Of a stretch of DNA of 64,000 nt, positions 34,480 through 43,974 are shown piece by piece. The stretch is from assembly GCF_021390515.1 (NCBI RefSeq), contig NZ_JAJUXI010000010.1:1-64000 (forward strand), given 5' to 3'. The number at the start of each line of letters is the position of its first letter. The first letter of the stretch is position 1. The DNA comes from Dyadobacter sp. CY326 (lineage in GTDB: Bacteria > Bacteroidota > Bacteroidia > Cytophagales > Spirosomataceae). Below the pieces are notes generated by a model that saw only the letters and a list, made by a program, of their open reading frames with translations, was not told the DNA's origin and did no database searches. Both the position numbers and the translations under genes were made by a program.

Positions 34480-36849
34480 TTATCGCGCTCTTCTCTTACT
34501 CTTCGGCTTTGGCGAAGAAGCTGAAGAACTTGTTTTACGGCTCCTGCCGCCAGAAGATCTTGACTCGCGCGATTCCCTGGGCCGTTTATCGCGGTCACCG
34601 CCGCCGTTGCCACGCGATGGCGAAGGGATCGTCCCAGCCAAATATAAATCCATGCTTCTGCGAGCCAGATTTGTTTCTTTTACTTTGACCTTAACCGTGT
34701 CACCAAAAGTGTAAATTTTCTTGGTGCGCTGGCCGATTAACCGGTAATTTTCCTTGTCAAGTTCGTAGTAATCGTCGCCCAGGTCCGTCATGCGGATAAG
34801 GCCTTCCGATGCAGTTTCAGTGATTTCAACAAAGATTCCGAATTCCGTAACGCCGGTAACAATTCCGTCGAATTCCCGGTCTTTATCCATCATACTCATG
34901 TATTCGACCTGCTTGTATTTGATCGAAGCCCTTTCGGCCTCGGCAGCAAGTCGTTCTCTTTCAGATGAATGCTTGGAGGCGTCTTCATAACTTTCGCTCG
35001 GAACCGAGGCGCCGCCGTCCAGATAATGCTGCAAAAGTCGATGCGCCATAACGTCCGGATAACGGCGAATGGGCGATGTAAAATGTGAATAGCGTTCAAA
35101 TGCCAGACCAAAGTGACCAAGATCATCCACGCTGTAACGCGCTTTTGCCATTGTTCTCACGGCAAGCGATTCGATGAGGTTTTGCTCCGGTTTGCCTTCC
35201 ACTTTCGAAAGCATGCTGTTCATGGATTTGGCAATTTTATTTTCCTCTTCCACTTCAATTTTGTAGCCAAGCTTGCCAACGAAATTGGCAAAAGTCTGCA
35301 AGCGATCCGTGTCAGGCGCTTCGTGGACACGATAGACCATTGTGTTCTTCGCCTCGCCTTTTGAAAGCGAATACACATATTCCGCAACCCGCTTATTGGC
35401 AAGAAGCATGAATTCTTCAATCAGTTTATTCGAATCGTGGCGCTCTTTTGTATAAATGCCGAGCGGTTTCCCTTTTTCATCCAACTTGAATCGCACTTCC
35501 GTAGTTTCGAAATTAATCGCGCCGCTTTTGAAACGCTCTTTTCTCAAAATTTTGGCCAGCGTATTCAATGTGTTCAACTCACGCGGATAATCTCCTTCGC
35601 CCGAGTCCAAAACAGCCTGCGCTTCTTCGTAGGAAAACCGTCTGTCCGAGTGAATGATCGTTCTGCCAAACCACTCTTTCAGCACTTTGCCTTTTGGATT
35701 TATTTCAAAAATCGCTGAAAACGAAAGTTTGTCTTCGTTAGGGCGAAGTGAGCAAAGATTGTTCGATAATTTTTCAGGAAGCATTGGCACCGTCCGGTCC
35801 ACCAGATAGACCGATGTGGCGCGGCGATAAGCCTCTCTTTCCAACTCAGTTCCAGGCAACACATAATGCGAAACGTCCGCAATGTGAACGCCCACTTCAA
35901 CGTTCCCCTCATCCAGATATCGCACAGAAAGCGCGTCGTCAAAATCTTTGGCATCAACCGGGTCAATCGTAAACGTCAGCACGTCACGGATGTCTTTCCG
36001 TTTTTTAATTTCTTTATCAGGTATTTTATCAGAAATGCGTTGCGCCTCAGCTTCTACGATTTCAGGGAATTGATAAGGAAGTCCGAATTCCGCAAGAATC
36101 GCGTGCATCTCGACATCATTGTCACCTGCTTTTCCCAGAACCTGCACAATTTCACCCTCGGCTTGGGTTCGTCTGGTTGGCCATTGTACGACTTTAACAA
36201 TCACCTTATCACCATCTTGAGCCTCCTTAACTTCCTCCGGCTCAATGTATATGGGGTCGAAAAGCTTCTTATTGTCAGGCTGAACAACCGCATAACGCGA
36301 TGTGATTTCTATAATCCCAACAATTTCAGCGCTCGAACGCTCTACAATTTCTGCAACGCGTCCTTCCACGCGGCTTTTACCAGAATCATTGCGGCCAGAT
36401 CTTGCATTACGGCTGTTTTTAGTCAGTGGCTGCACAGTAACAATGTCACCATCCCAAGCGCCGTTTAACATTTCGGACTCTATAAAAATGTCGTCTTCCC
36501 GACCTTCGATGATCACAAATGCGAATGATTTGTTCACACGATCCACACGCCCGGTAAGTCCTTTCTTAATCTCTTTATTCGGACCGGCAGAATAGCCGCC
36601 GTTCTGATGCACAAGCCTTCCGGCCTCTTCCAGCTCATGAATGATTTCATTGATAAGCTGCTTAACCTTCTTATCCTGAACGCCGAAGTGATCGTGGACG
36701 TCGAAAGGACGAAATGTATGTTCGCTGTTTAGATCGAAAAAAGCCGCAATGTCAGCCTTTAAATTATCGATGTAGGACACAATGTGATGAGGCGTTTTAA
36801 CCTCTTTTTTATCATCTCCTTTGTTAATTTTTATTTTCTTGTCTTTCAT
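34480..36849 (-). CDS. rnr: Ribonuclease R
   Basis: The 789-residue exoribonuclease degrades structured RNA 3' to 5'. After an N-terminal helix-turn-helix-like region and cold-shock domains come the RNB catalytic domain (starting RDVLTFTIDPVDAKDFDDALS with the metal-binding Asp residues) and the S1 domain (EFDGIVTGVTEFGIFVEI). The C-terminal tail is very basic and Ser/Gly-rich (SRSSGGRSRKTSSSASSPKPKS), as is common in RNase R. Length is normal. It is probably cotranscribed with the gene at 36905, upstream by 55 bp. Confidence 0.94.
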   Translation of the reverse strand: MKDKKIKINKGDDKKEVKTPHHIVSYIDNLKADIAAFFDLNSEHTFRPFDVHDHFGVQDKKVKQLINEIIHELEEAGRLVHQNGGYSAGPNKEIKKGLTGRVDRVNKSFAFVIIEGREDDIFIESEMLNGAWDGDIVTVQPLTKNSRNARSGRNDSGKSRVEGRVAEIVERSSAEIVGIIEITSRYAVVQPDNKKLFDPIYIEPEEVKEAQDGDKVIVKVVQWPTRRTQAEGEIVQVLGKAGDNDVEMHAILAEFGLPYQFPEIVEAEAQRISDKIPDKEIKKRKDIRDVLTFTIDPVDAKDFDDALSVRYLDEGNVEVGVHIADVSHYVLPGTELEREAYRRATSVYLVDRTVPMLPEKLSNNLCSLRPNEDKLSFSAIFEINPKGKVLKEWFGRTIIHSDRRFSYEEAQAVLDSGEGDYPRELNTLNTLAKILRKERFKSGAINFETTEVRFKLDEKGKPLGIYTKERHDSNKLIEEFMLLANKRVAEYVYSLSKGEAKNTMVYRVHEAPDTDRLQTFANFVGKLGYKIEVEEENKIAKSMNSMLSKVEGKPEQNLIESLAVRTMAKARYSVDDLGHFGLAFERYSHFTSPIRRYPDVMAHRLLQHYLDGGASVPSESYEDASKHSSERERLAAEAERASIKYKQVEYMSMMDKDREFDGIVTGVTEFGIFVEITETASEGLIRMTDLGDDYYELDKENYRLIGQRTKKIYTFGDTVKVKVKETNLARRSMDLYLAGTIPSPSRGNGGGDRDKRPRESRESRSSGGRSRKTSSSASSPKPKSKRRAR

Positions 36850-36904
36850 TTATGCTATATATAAATGCTTTCGCAGATGCGAAAGCGGGTTGCGGACAAC
36901 CTTT

Positions 36905-37639
36905 TTACTCAACTCTAATAATGTTTTGTGGCTGAACGGCTTTAAAACAATGCAACCTTAGATAAAGCTGTGCCAGCACGACAACATCTTCTCTGCAATA
37001 TCGACAAATTTTTGCCAGATCATTTTCTTCGTAATAAACCTTGGTAACCTGGTCGCCGCTCATTTCGTTTTTGCTGCCCGGAATGTCAAAAACAGCAGCA
37101 AGCAAATCGAGGGAAGTGTAGCTTTTATAGTCGCCAAATTTCCAAAGATCCATCGTGTCCTGATGCAAAACTTCCCAGGGTTTTTTCCCGGTAATTTGTA
37201 ATGCTTTTGGAATTTCAATGCAATGAATCAACATCCGGCGGCAGAGAAACGGGAAGTCAAATTCCTTGCCATTGTGCGCACACAAAATGAGCTGTTCTGC
37301 GGGATATTTTTCTATTAACGCTTTGAACTGCAAGAGGATATCAACCTCATTGTCGCCGGAGAAGCTGCTGACTTTGAAGGAAATTTCATCATTTTCATTC
37401 CAATAAAATGCGCCGAATGCAATGCAGACGATCTTGCCAAACTCCGCATAAATCGCGCCTTTGTCATAAAAACATGCAGCATTGGAAATAGTGTCGTCGC
37501 CTTTTTTGAGTATGAGCGCTTTTTTGTCCCAAAGCTTTTGCATCCGCTCAGGAAGCTCGTCATAAGAGGCAAATGAGGAGACGGTTTCAATGTCAAGTAA
37601 CAAGAAGTTCTTGGCACGCTTTCTAAATTCTTCTGTCAT
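36905..37639 (-). CDS. PolB-type 3'-5' exonuclease
   Basis: A 244-residue DEDDy-type 3'-5' exonuclease related to the exonuclease domain of family B DNA polymerases. The catalytic residues are visible: DIE at about 16-18, Asp in NGKEFDFPFL, and the Y-x-x-x-D signature in RYCREDVVVL near the C-terminus. No polymerase domain is attached. Neighbouring rnr and a small conserved gene share its strand. Function is probably DNA or RNA proofreading or decay, not known in detail. Confidence 0.82.
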   Translation of the reverse strand: MTEEFRKRAKNFLLLDIETVSSFASYDELPERMQKLWDKKALILKKGDDTISNAACFYDKGAIYAEFGKIVCIAFGAFYWNENDEISFKVSSFSGDNEVDILLQFKALIEKYPAEQLILCAHNGKEFDFPFLCRRMLIHCIEIPKALQITGKKPWEVLHQDTMDLWKFGDYKSYTSLDLLAAVFDIPGSKNEMSGDQVTKVYYEENDLAKICRYCREDVVVLAQLYLRLHCFKAVQPQNIIRVE

Positions 37640-37665
37640 AATGTGTGTTTTGTAAAATATTCCTG

Positions 37666-38076
37666 CTACTCGTGGACCACCCCTTCCAGGCCCAGCGGAC
37701 TGATCTGGATCAGGTTGTCTTCAATAATGCTGTCCGGCACGAAGATAAACTTTTTATCGTATATCTGATTTCCAATGAAATAGCTGACCCAATATTCATT
37801 GTTAAGATGAAAAACATCCGGCATAATCGGCTCTACAACCACATGCTCGCCCGCTTTTATCTCTGGAAAGAAATGTCTTAATGTTGACGTCCGTTGCTCC
37901 GAGTTCGTGCCAGATTCAGTATTCCCGTAACCTTTGGAAGTCACAAAAACATTGGTGATCGGCTCCTGATTTCGGTTGATCACGATAACGTTCCACTCTT
38001 CCGCCACCTCATTTACGCTTCTTGTAATTGCAACTTGTATGCCCTGAACAGGGTGAAATATGATGTCTTTTTTCAT
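37666..38076 (-). CDS. Conserved small protein of unknown function
   Basis: A 136-residue protein without signal peptide or membrane segment. It is beta-rich with alternating hydrophobic strands, such as IQVAITRSVNEVAEEWNVIV and GIQVAI near the start and KKFIFVPDSIIEDNLIQI near the end, suggesting a small beta-sandwich. I do not recognise a named family. It lies 11 bp downstream of lipB on the same strand and 26 bp upstream of the exonuclease gene, so it is probably in one transcript with both. Confidence 0.7.
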   Translation of the reverse strand: MKKDIIFHPVQGIQVAITRSVNEVAEEWNVIVINRNQEPITNVFVTSKGYGNTESGTNSEQRTSTLRHFFPEIKAGEHVVVEPIMPDVFHLNNEYWVSYFIGNQIYDKKFIFVPDSIIEDNLIQISPLGLEGVVHE

Positions 38077-38087
38077 TAATTCTAAAC

Positions 38088-38801
38088 TTACAGCTCCATT
38101 TGGAACAGTCCTGCTAAATGATTTTTTAATTTATCAGAAACTTCCTGAATATCCAACTCGCGCCCCAATTCAGCCGCCATAGAAGTAACCGCTTTATCCT
38201 GAATGCCGCACGGCACAATGTTGCCAAAATACGAAAGGTCCGTGTTGACATTCAATGCAAAGCCATGCATCGTAACCCACCGGCTCGACTTCACACCCAA
38301 TGCACAAATTTTCCTTGAATTTTCCTGCTCCTTGAAATCAAACCACACGCCCGTCAAACCATTAATCCGACCCGCTTCCAGCCCATAATCCGCCAAAGTC
38401 AGGATAATGGCCTCCTCCAAAGTCCGCATATAACGGTGGATATCGGTAAAAAAATTGTCCAGATCAAAAATTGGATAACCCACGATCTGGCCCGGACCAT
38501 GGTAAGTAATGTCGCCGCCGCGGTTGATCCGGTAATATTTTGCCTGTTTCGCCGCCAGATCATCCTCGCTCAGCAGCAAATGATCCTGTTTCCCGCTCTT
38601 ACCAAGCGTATAAACATGCGGGTGCTGGCAAAACAACAAATAGTTAGGAGTCAAACGCTGCTTATCCTTCTCAACATCTCGGTTTGCAGTCTTAATAGCA
38701 ATCGTCCCAGCAAATATTTTCTCCTGATAATCCCAAGCCTCCTGATAATCAATCAGTCCCAGATCCTGAAATTGGACTTTTTTATTGATGAGGGTATTCA
38801 T
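38088..38801 (-). CDS. lipB: Octanoyltransferase LipB
   Basis: The 237-residue enzyme transfers octanoate from acyl carrier protein to lipoyl domains, the first step of lipoate synthesis. The active-site Lys is in LGVKSSRWVTMHGFALN and the catalytic Cys in NIVPCGI, both in the expected order. NRGGDITYHGPGQIVGYPI is the family signature near residue 95. It heads a run of minus-strand genes (small conserved protein, exonuclease, rnr). Confidence 0.94.
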   Translation of the reverse strand: MNTLINKKVQFQDLGLIDYQEAWDYQEKIFAGTIAIKTANRDVEKDKQRLTPNYLLFCQHPHVYTLGKSGKQDHLLLSEDDLAAKQAKYYRINRGGDITYHGPGQIVGYPIFDLDNFFTDIHRYMRTLEEAIILTLADYGLEAGRINGLTGVWFDFKEQENSRKICALGVKSSRWVTMHGFALNVNTDLSYFGNIVPCGIQDKAVTSMAAELGRELDIQEVSDKLKNHLAGLFQMEL

Positions 38802-38965
38802 TTAAAAAAAATTCAAAATTTTTGAAGCGTGCTGTGACTTAGAAAATGATCCTTCGTCTAAACGTTAGACATCAGTGAAAAAGCACGTTTTCTTCTTTAT
38901 TATAATAACACTAATTTGCATTAGAAATGTTCGAAACGATAAGATTAAGGCTCAAATCTAATAAC

Positions 38966-39172
38966 ATGAAAGTCCTGCTTGACATTAAGGATAACAAGGC
39001 CGCCTTCGTAATGGGGCTGTTACAAAGACTTCCATTTGTTAAAGCAAAACCGCTTTCTGCCTTCCAAGGTAAAGTTTTGGAGGACATGAAAGAAGCGGTC
39101 GAGCAAATCCAGCTGATCAAGAAGGGAAAACTCACAGCCGGGGACGCAGAAGACCTTTTCAATGAACTTTAA
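38966..39172 (+). CDS. Antitoxin of a RelE-type pair
   Basis: A 68-residue protein if it starts at the ATG at 38966 (MKVLLDIKDNKAAFVMG); an upstream ATG at 38927 would add 13 residues. It has a beta-strand then a helix N-terminus and a C-terminal LFNEL. It overlaps the toxin gene by 11 bp, which is the normal antitoxin-toxin arrangement with coupled translation. I cannot assign it to RelB, Phd or HigA from sequence alone. Confidence 0.72.
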   Translation: MKVLLDIKDNKAAFVMGLLQRLPFVKAKPLSAFQGKVLEDMKEAVEQIQLIKKGKLTAGDAEDLFNEL

Positions 39173-39488
39173 GGTCAAGACCATCCCTAAATTCGAATCG
39201 GAACTTAAAAAACTGGCTAAGAAATATCCATCATTAAAAAACGAGTATATCGAACTCGTCCAATCTCTCAAAATCGATCCTACTCAAGGAACCTCGTTAG
39301 GCCAAAATTGCTTCAAGATCCGATTGTCAATTGCATCCAAAGGAAAAGGAAAATCCGGAGGGGGCAGAGTGATCACTTGCTATCAAGTGTCCGAAACGAC
39401 CGTTTTCCTTTTGGCCATCTTTGACAAAAGTGAACGCGAAAGCATGCCAGACAAAGAGCTGAAAGATTTATTAAAAGAAATTCTTTAA
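39162..39488 (+). CDS. RelE/ParE-superfamily toxin
   Basis: A 108-residue basic protein with the RelE fold pattern: MNFKVKTIPKFESELKKLAKKYPSLKNEYIELV as the first helices, followed by IRLSIASKGKGKSGGGRVITCY, a beta-strand region rich in Lys/Arg that would bind RNA at the ribosome. The C-terminus is a helix (KELKDLLKEIL). RelE toxins cleave mRNA. Its start overlaps the antitoxin stop by 11 bp. Confidence 0.82.
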   Translation: MNFKVKTIPKFESELKKLAKKYPSLKNEYIELVQSLKIDPTQGTSLGQNCFKIRLSIASKGKGKSGGGRVITCYQVSETTVFLLAIFDKSERESMPDKELKDLLKEIL

Positions 39489-39504
39489 TCACATATTATA
39501 CACG

Positions 39505-39864
39505 ATGGCAGCACACAATGACCTCGGAAACTGGGGTGAGGACCAGGCAGCAGCATTCTTAGTGCAAAAGGGATTTGAGATAGTTGAAAAGAATTATCGA
39601 AAAAGCCACTCGGAAATCGACCTCATTGTCAAAAAAGACAAGATGTTGATTTTCGTAGAAGTCAAAACGCGCACCGGCTCTAAATTTGGAATGCCCGAGG
39701 AATTCGTAAATGTTACAAAAGCCCGCCTAATTATGCGCGCAGCTGAAAATTACATTTTTGACAAAGATTGGCATTACGACATTAGGTTTGACATTGTTTC
39801 AATTCTAATCCAACCGAGTGAAAAGCCGGAAATCTATCATATTGAGGATGCATTTTGTAAGTAA
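39505..39864 (+). CDS. yraN: YraN-family (UPF0102) nuclease-like protein
   Basis: A 119-residue protein of the UPF0102 family with a restriction-endonuclease-like core: LGNWGEDQAAAFLVQKG near the start and the metal-binding signature IDLIVKKDKMLIFVEVKTRT. The acidic and Lys residues of the PD-(D/E)xK type are present (ID, EVK). Its cellular role is not established. It follows the toxin gene by 16 bp on the same strand but may have its own transcript. Confidence 0.85.
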   Translation: MAAHNDLGNWGEDQAAAFLVQKGFEIVEKNYRKSHSEIDLIVKKDKMLIFVEVKTRTGSKFGMPEEFVNVTKARLIMRAAENYIFDKDWHYDIRFDIVSILIQPSEKPEIYHIEDAFCK

Positions 39865-39907
39865 GTGGAATCTTCATTGCAAAATGCAGTCCTACTAAGA
39901 CTGACGG

Positions 39908-39936
39908 CCAGCCTGCATTATAATAGTGCAGGTTGG
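39908..39936 (+). terminator. Hairpin downstream of yraN
   Basis: A 10-bp stem (39908-39917 with 39927-39936), including one G-T wobble, lies 43 bp after the yraN stop. No T-run follows, so it may be a weak terminator or an RNA-stabilising hairpin. Confidence 0.4.
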
Positions 39937-40059
39937 ATAACGGGACGTACATGCTTCTTAGCATTATAAACGTTTCAGAAACAAGCAAGTAGAATGCTTT
40001 AATTCCTGATTTTGGATGATGATATGCATTAGACAGCAAAGTTTCCTCCCTTGTAAACA

Positions 40060-42963
40060 ATGGCCGCCTTTACTCAAACTTTGTCAAAACCATCACTTTT
40101 TGCTATTGGCATCTGCATTTTAATTGCATCATGCGTGCTGTTTTTGCAAAGAAACGATCCTCCGAAAAAAAGCACAATCCCCGCCGCTTTTGAAACCGAT
40201 TCTACCCGCCTTTATCTCCCTGCCGACCTTGAAGCAACATTATGGGCTGAAGCGCCTATGCTTTACAATCCAACCAATATGGACATTGATGCCCGGGGCC
40301 GCGTTTGGGTGACCGAGGCTGTTAATTATCGCGATTTCAATACAAAGCCGGAAGAGCGCCTAAGCCACAAGCAAAAAGGCGACCGCATAATGATCCTCGA
40401 AGATAAGGATGGTGATGGAAAAGCGGAATCTTCAAAAGTTTTTGTTGAGGACACAATGCTTACGGCGCCGTTGGGAATAGCGGTAATTGGCAATAAAATC
40501 ATTGTTTCCTGCGCACCAAACCTCATTATTTACACCGATTCAAATGGCGATGACAAACCGGATAAGCGCGAAGTGCTGCTGACCGGCTTTGGCGGTTTTG
40601 ACCACGATCATTCGCTGCATTCGTTGGTTACGGGCCCGGATGGGCGATATTACTTCAACACGGGCAATGCGGGACCGCATCATGTGACAGACAAAAGCGG
40701 CTGGACGCTGCGGAGTGGCAGCCTCTATACGGGCGGGACGCCATATAATAAAACCAATCAAGGAAATCAGAAATCCGATGATGGCCGCGTATGGGTTGGC
40801 GGCCTCGCATTGCGCATTAATCCGGATGGAACGGGATTGAAAGTGATGGGTCATAATTTCAGGAACAGTTATGAAGTGTGCCTGGACAGTTACGGCAATA
40901 TGTGGCAAAACGACAATGATGATCAGGTGATTACGTGCCGTGTTTCGTTTTTGCAGGAGAATGGCAATGCAGGATATTTCTCGGCCGATGGCACGCGTTA
41001 CTGGCAGGCGGATCGCAGGCCCGGTCAGGACATTTTTACAACCCACTGGCACCAGGAAGATCCCGGAGTGATGCCGGCTGGCGATAATTCAGGCGCAGGA
41101 TCGCCCACGGGCATCGTTTATTATGAAGGCGATGCGCTTGGGAAAAATTATCGGGGAACATTGCTGAGCTGCGAAGCGGGCCGGAATGTCATTTTTGCTT
41201 ACCAGCCAAAGCTGAATGGTGCCGGTTTTGATTTGGAACGGCGCGATCTGATCAGCTCATTTCCGCAGGCTTCGGAACGATATGAATGGTATGAAACGGA
41301 TCATGACAGCCGTAAATGGTTTCGGCCGTCGGATATTGCGGTCGGGCCGGATGGTGCTTTATACATTGCGGACTGGTTTGATCCGGTCGTAGGCGGACAT
41401 AGCATGAAGGACAAAAAAGGTTATGGCCGCATTTACCGCATAACGCCAAAGCGCAAGAAACTGACTGTTCCAAAACTGGACTTTTCCACAACCAATGGCT
41501 TGATTGAAGCATTAAAAAATCCCGCTGTGAATGTGCGTGCATTGGGTTTTGAGGGGTTGAAAGCGAAAGGCGATGCAGCATTAAACGATGTTAAGAAGTT
41601 GCTCAATGCTGAAAATCCTTTCCATCAGGCCCGCGCAATCTGGCTCATGGCGCAGTTGGGAAACCAGGGAAAAAGTGAAGTGATTAACCTATTGAAATCG
41701 ACTAATGAAGCGCATAAACTTACTTCCTTCCGTGCATTAAAAGCCATTGGAGCTGAAAAAGATTTCCTGACACAAATGGCAAAGGACGAAGATCCTGCCG
41801 TGCGTAGGGAAGTGGGAATTGCGCTTCGGGATGTTCCTTTTGAGGAAACAAAGAAAAGCATTGCGAGTCTTATTAAAATGTATGACGGCAAAGATCCGTG
41901 GATGTTGGAGGCAATCGGAACGGCGGCGGATGGGAAAGAAAAGGCAGCTTATGCGCTGGTGCGTGACATTTATCCGGGTGAACCGATCCATTTCTCGCCG
42001 CAGCGCGCCAGTCTGGCTTGGCGGTTGCATCCTGATGAGGTGATTGATGAGATGAAAATCCGGGCGAATTCTTCACAAGTTGTTGCCACGGAACGGCGTA
42101 AGGCGCTCACGGCCATAGGTTTTATCAAAAATGGAAAAGCTGCCGGGACAATGATCGCATTATCTAAATCGCCCCTTCCGGATGTGGCTTCGCAGGCAGC
42201 CTGGTGGGTAAATTTTCGGAAAACGAATGACTGGGCCGATCTGATTGATTGGGAAGAGGCCGTTGCGCAGGAAATGACGCCGGCTTACAAGCAGATGTTG
42301 GAAAGCAAAAAGCTCGTTGCTGACAAAAATCGGCCGTTTTCGGCAAGAATTGAGGCTGCGAAATGGATGGCTGCTGATGAAAATGGCGGCAATATGCTCG
42401 TGGATATGCGTGTGCAAGGGCAGTTGCCCGACAGCATTGCAAAGTCGGTAAGTGACATTATTTTCAAAAACCCTGATCAGAATGTGCGCATTGTGGCCAG
42501 TCAGTTTTTTCCGAAAAATGGGAAGGTTTTGAAAACAGATTTCATCGCCAGAATGAGTCCTAATGTCTCGCAGGGCCAAAAGATATTTGCTGCAAACTGC
42601 GCGGCTTGTCATAAACACGGCACAAATGGTGCGGAAATCGGGCCGGACTTAACATTGATTCATAAAAAGTTTGATAATACAGGACTTTTGGATGCCATCG
42701 TAAATCCATCGGCCAGCCTGGTTTTTGGCTATGAAAGCTACACCATTGTCACCAAGAGCGGCGAAACGTTTTTCGGATTTCTGCTGAGCGATGGTGCAAA
42801 TGTGGTTTTAAAAGATGCCGCCGGTCAGCAACATTCAATCAAGGCAGAGCAAATAAAAACGAGAGAAAAAATGGAGTCTTCTCTAATGCCGGAGCCGACG
42901 GCATTAGGCCTTAATGAGCAGGATCTGGCTGATTTGACGGGTTATCTAATGCAGTTTAAATGA
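40060..42963 (+). CDS. PVC-type heme-binding lipoprotein (propeller, HEAT, cytochrome c)
   Basis: A 967-residue protein with a lipobox IASC (Cys25), so it is an outer- or inner-membrane lipoprotein facing the periplasm or surface. Residues about 50-460 form a glucose-dehydrogenase-like beta-propeller (PTNMDIDARGRVWVTEAVNYR, GPDGRYYFNTGNAG, SDIAVGPDGALYIADW). HEAT-like helical repeats follow from about 480 to 820, then a cytochrome-c-type domain with CAACH (847-851) and a distal Met in SSLMPEP. This is the layout of PVC-type membrane-bound dehydrogenases, thought to oxidise sugars or polysaccharide ends. It starts the accessory region. Confidence 0.9.
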   Translation: MAAFTQTLSKPSLFAIGICILIASCVLFLQRNDPPKKSTIPAAFETDSTRLYLPADLEATLWAEAPMLYNPTNMDIDARGRVWVTEAVNYRDFNTKPEERLSHKQKGDRIMILEDKDGDGKAESSKVFVEDTMLTAPLGIAVIGNKIIVSCAPNLIIYTDSNGDDKPDKREVLLTGFGGFDHDHSLHSLVTGPDGRYYFNTGNAGPHHVTDKSGWTLRSGSLYTGGTPYNKTNQGNQKSDDGRVWVGGLALRINPDGTGLKVMGHNFRNSYEVCLDSYGNMWQNDNDDQVITCRVSFLQENGNAGYFSADGTRYWQADRRPGQDIFTTHWHQEDPGVMPAGDNSGAGSPTGIVYYEGDALGKNYRGTLLSCEAGRNVIFAYQPKLNGAGFDLERRDLISSFPQASERYEWYETDHDSRKWFRPSDIAVGPDGALYIADWFDPVVGGHSMKDKKGYGRIYRITPKRKKLTVPKLDFSTTNGLIEALKNPAVNVRALGFEGLKAKGDAALNDVKKLLNAENPFHQARAIWLMAQLGNQGKSEVINLLKSTNEAHKLTSFRALKAIGAEKDFLTQMAKDEDPAVRREVGIALRDVPFEETKKSIASLIKMYDGKDPWMLEAIGTAADGKEKAAYALVRDIYPGEPIHFSPQRASLAWRLHPDEVIDEMKIRANSSQVVATERRKALTAIGFIKNGKAAGTMIALSKSPLPDVASQAAWWVNFRKTNDWADLIDWEEAVAQEMTPAYKQMLESKKLVADKNRPFSARIEAAKWMAADENGGNMLVDMRVQGQLPDSIAKSVSDIIFKNPDQNVRIVASQFFPKNGKVLKTDFIARMSPNVSQGQKIFAANCAACHKHGTNGAEIGPDLTLIHKKFDNTGLLDAIVNPSASLVFGYESYTIVTKSGETFFGFLLSDGANVVLKDAAGQQHSIKAEQIKTREKMESSLMPEPTALGLNEQDLADLTGYLMQFK

Positions 42964-42967
42964 TTTA

Positions 42968-43837
42968 TTACAGCCCTTTCTGGAAATTTTTCCTGTAACT
43001 AAGTGGACTCATTTTCATGCGTCTTTTGAACAGTTTATAAAAATGAGAAACATCGCCAAAGCCGCTATCAAAGGAGATTTCAGAAACGGGCCGGTCTGTT
43101 GAAAGCAGTTGCTGCACAGCGAAGTTAATGCGGTAATCGATGACCGTGTCCAGGAAAGTTTTGTTAGTCACCCTTTTGAAGTATTTACAAAAAGCATTGG
43201 GCGACATATTTACAACCGCCGCGACCTCATTCAGCACAATGTCATTCCTGAAATTGTCCACAATGTAGCCGAGCGCTGCATTAATGCGGTCTTTATTGCT
43301 GTTGATCTGTGTGGCAACAACGCCGTCCTGATCCAATAACATGAATTCTTTGGAAGCGGCAAGATCTTCGAGAATGTCCAGCAGCAGCAACATTTTTCGG
43401 AAGGAATTTTCTTCGCGTGCCAGAACGCTCATTTTTCCACTGACTTCTTTTGCAGTTTCGCCAACGAAATGAATCCCGTGAGCACTCATTTTCAGCAGAT
43501 TCCGAATGTTAACTAACTCCGGTCTCTCAAAAAACTCCATGCCCAGAAAGCATTTGTCAAACTGCGCCACAATCGATTTTGCATGAACGCCTGGTTTGGA
43601 AATATCCTCCGATTTCCAGGAATGTGGTAAATCTGACCCTAACAAAACAAGATCCCCGCAGTCAAAATCGGCCATTTGCTTGCCTACATAGCGTTTTCCT
43701 TTGCCTTTCAGAATCAATGTCAGCTCAAATTCGGGATGAAAATGATACGGCACGTCAAACTTTTCCAAACTGAATGAATTCACCAGAAATGAAGCGTTCG
43801 ATCCTGCGCTAACGGTTTCAAATAAGGCCTTTATCAT
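42968..43837 (-). CDS. AraC-family transcriptional regulator
   Basis: A 289-residue regulator. The N-terminal cupin-type sensor domain shows FHPEFELTLILKGKGKRYVG and FDCGDLVLLGSDLPHSW. The C-terminal double helix-turn-helix contains ALGYIVDNFRNDIVLNEVAAVVNMSPNAFCKYFKRVT and ISFDSGFGDVSHFYKLFKRR, the standard AraC signature. It is divergent from the PhyH gene at 43975 and convergent with the gene at 40060. It is the best candidate to control this sugar-utilisation region, with a sugar as inducer. Confidence 0.9.
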   Translation of the reverse strand: MIKALFETVSAGSNASFLVNSFSLEKFDVPYHFHPEFELTLILKGKGKRYVGKQMADFDCGDLVLLGSDLPHSWKSEDISKPGVHAKSIVAQFDKCFLGMEFFERPELVNIRNLLKMSAHGIHFVGETAKEVSGKMSVLAREENSFRKMLLLLDILEDLAASKEFMLLDQDGVVATQINSNKDRINAALGYIVDNFRNDIVLNEVAAVVNMSPNAFCKYFKRVTNKTFLDTVIDYRINFAVQQLLSTDRPVSEISFDSGFGDVSHFYKLFKRRMKMSPLSYRKNFQKGL

Positions 43838-43974
43838 TGACTATTCTACTCGGAATGGTTTTGCCAAATCAATATTAGATAATATTCTCCACAAAATATC
43901 CATTATCAGCCTAACCTCCAAAGCCCAAAGCACCGAAATTTGAAATTGATTATTCCTAAACTCCTAAAAAATTT

